A DNA stretch of 64,000 nucleotides from CAYTZN01 sp964442495 (GTDB lineage: Bacteria > Pseudomonadota > Gammaproteobacteria > Legionellales > Legionellaceae). Below the pieces are notes generated by a model. The model ran no database searches, had not been told where the DNA came from, and saw only the letters and a list, made by a program, of their open reading frames with translations. The stretch covers positions 1 to 64,000 of the forward strand of contig CAYTZN010000001.1 of the NCBI GenBank assembly GCA_964442495.1. The letters run 5' to 3'. Position 1 is the first letter of the stretch. The number at the start of each line of letters is the position of its first letter. Below are positions 63,956 through 64,000 of this stretch, in pieces. Position numbers and translations under genes: made by a program.

Positions 63956-64000
63956 TTCTCGAAGCAGGTTATTTGCCAAGACTAAACGCTCATCCTTAGG
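63933..64000 (+). CDS. mreC: Start of mreC (cut by window end)
   Basis: In the frame shifted from mreB, a GTG at 63933 (or CTG at 63948) opens a reading ending LFAKTKRSSLG at the window edge. This resembles the basic cytoplasmic N-terminus of MreC, and position right after mreB supports it. The true start codon cannot be fixed. Confidence 0.5.
   Translation, partial: MISSQLNSSRSRLFAKTKRSSL

Noticed and set aside
1..64000. CRISPR arrays, rRNA operons, prophage, complete insertion sequences
   Set aside because: No regularly spaced direct repeats, no rRNA, no phage structural genes and no transposase frame were found.

Overview
The window looks like chromosomal DNA of a Legionella species or a close Legionellales relative. 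A close homologue of the macrophage infectivity potentiator Mip lies at 45.9 kb. The copper ATPase is of the L. pneumophila CopA type. There is a split-kinase HipBST module, a broken mitochondrial-carrier gene, a secreted DUF3757-like protein, and a candidate effector ending in a eukaryotic CAAX box. The DNA is AT-rich, and several short dispersed repeats sit between genes. The genus is inferred from these proteins and was not tested by a search.

Region 1-17 kb is accessory-like. It holds a repeat-bearing protein ending in the prenylation motif CIIS, a 110-bp element with perfect 27-bp inverted repeats, a cytochrome P450, a DUF2784 membrane protein, an amine-oxidase remnant cut off at a half-copy of a repeat, a Cu+ ATPase, a frameshifted mitochondrial-carrier pseudogene, an outer-membrane beta-barrel protein, a yqjD/E/K-like envelope operon, a Thr/Pro-rich secreted protein, a hybrid histidine kinase, a FAD oxidoreductase and an L,D-transpeptidase-like protein.

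Region 17-31 kb opens with the hipB-hipS-hipT toxin-antitoxin operon and its inverted-repeat operator. It continues with an EEP nuclease/phosphatase-like protein, ppsR, the type IV pilus genes pilB-pilC-pilD, a YafS-like methyltransferase, DUF1820, a hypoxanthine phosphoribosyltransferase, a YafK-like L,D-transpeptidase, a membrane protein flanked by two direct copies of a ~165-bp repeat, a rhomboid protease and xseA.

Region 31.5-42.6 kb is one uninterrupted 3672-codon gene. Residues ~2030-2530 carry SecA-like DEAD-motor motifs (GEGKS, DEFD, GRTARNG). The rest, mostly predicted helix, resembles nothing I recognise. This is the most unusual object in the window.

Region 42.7-48.8 kb holds a polyprenyl-phosphate sugar synthase-like GT2-GtrA fusion and a GT39-type transferase, which plausibly work together. 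Between them is a decayed nucleotide-sugar dehydrogenase. Then come mip, an AmpG-like permease, tRNA-Leu(CAA) and a DUF3757-like secreted protein.

Region 48.8-64 kb is mainly housekeeping: purB-nadB-nadA on the minus strand; nadD; then the packed run ppsA, Na+/H+ antiporter, nadC, a Firmicutes-style murG homologue and an M20 dipeptidase. All four recognisable NAD genes (nadA, nadB, nadC, nadD) lie within 11 kb. The window ends with comEA, mreB and the first codons of mreC. PpsR (19.6 kb) and its target PpsA (55 kb) are both present.
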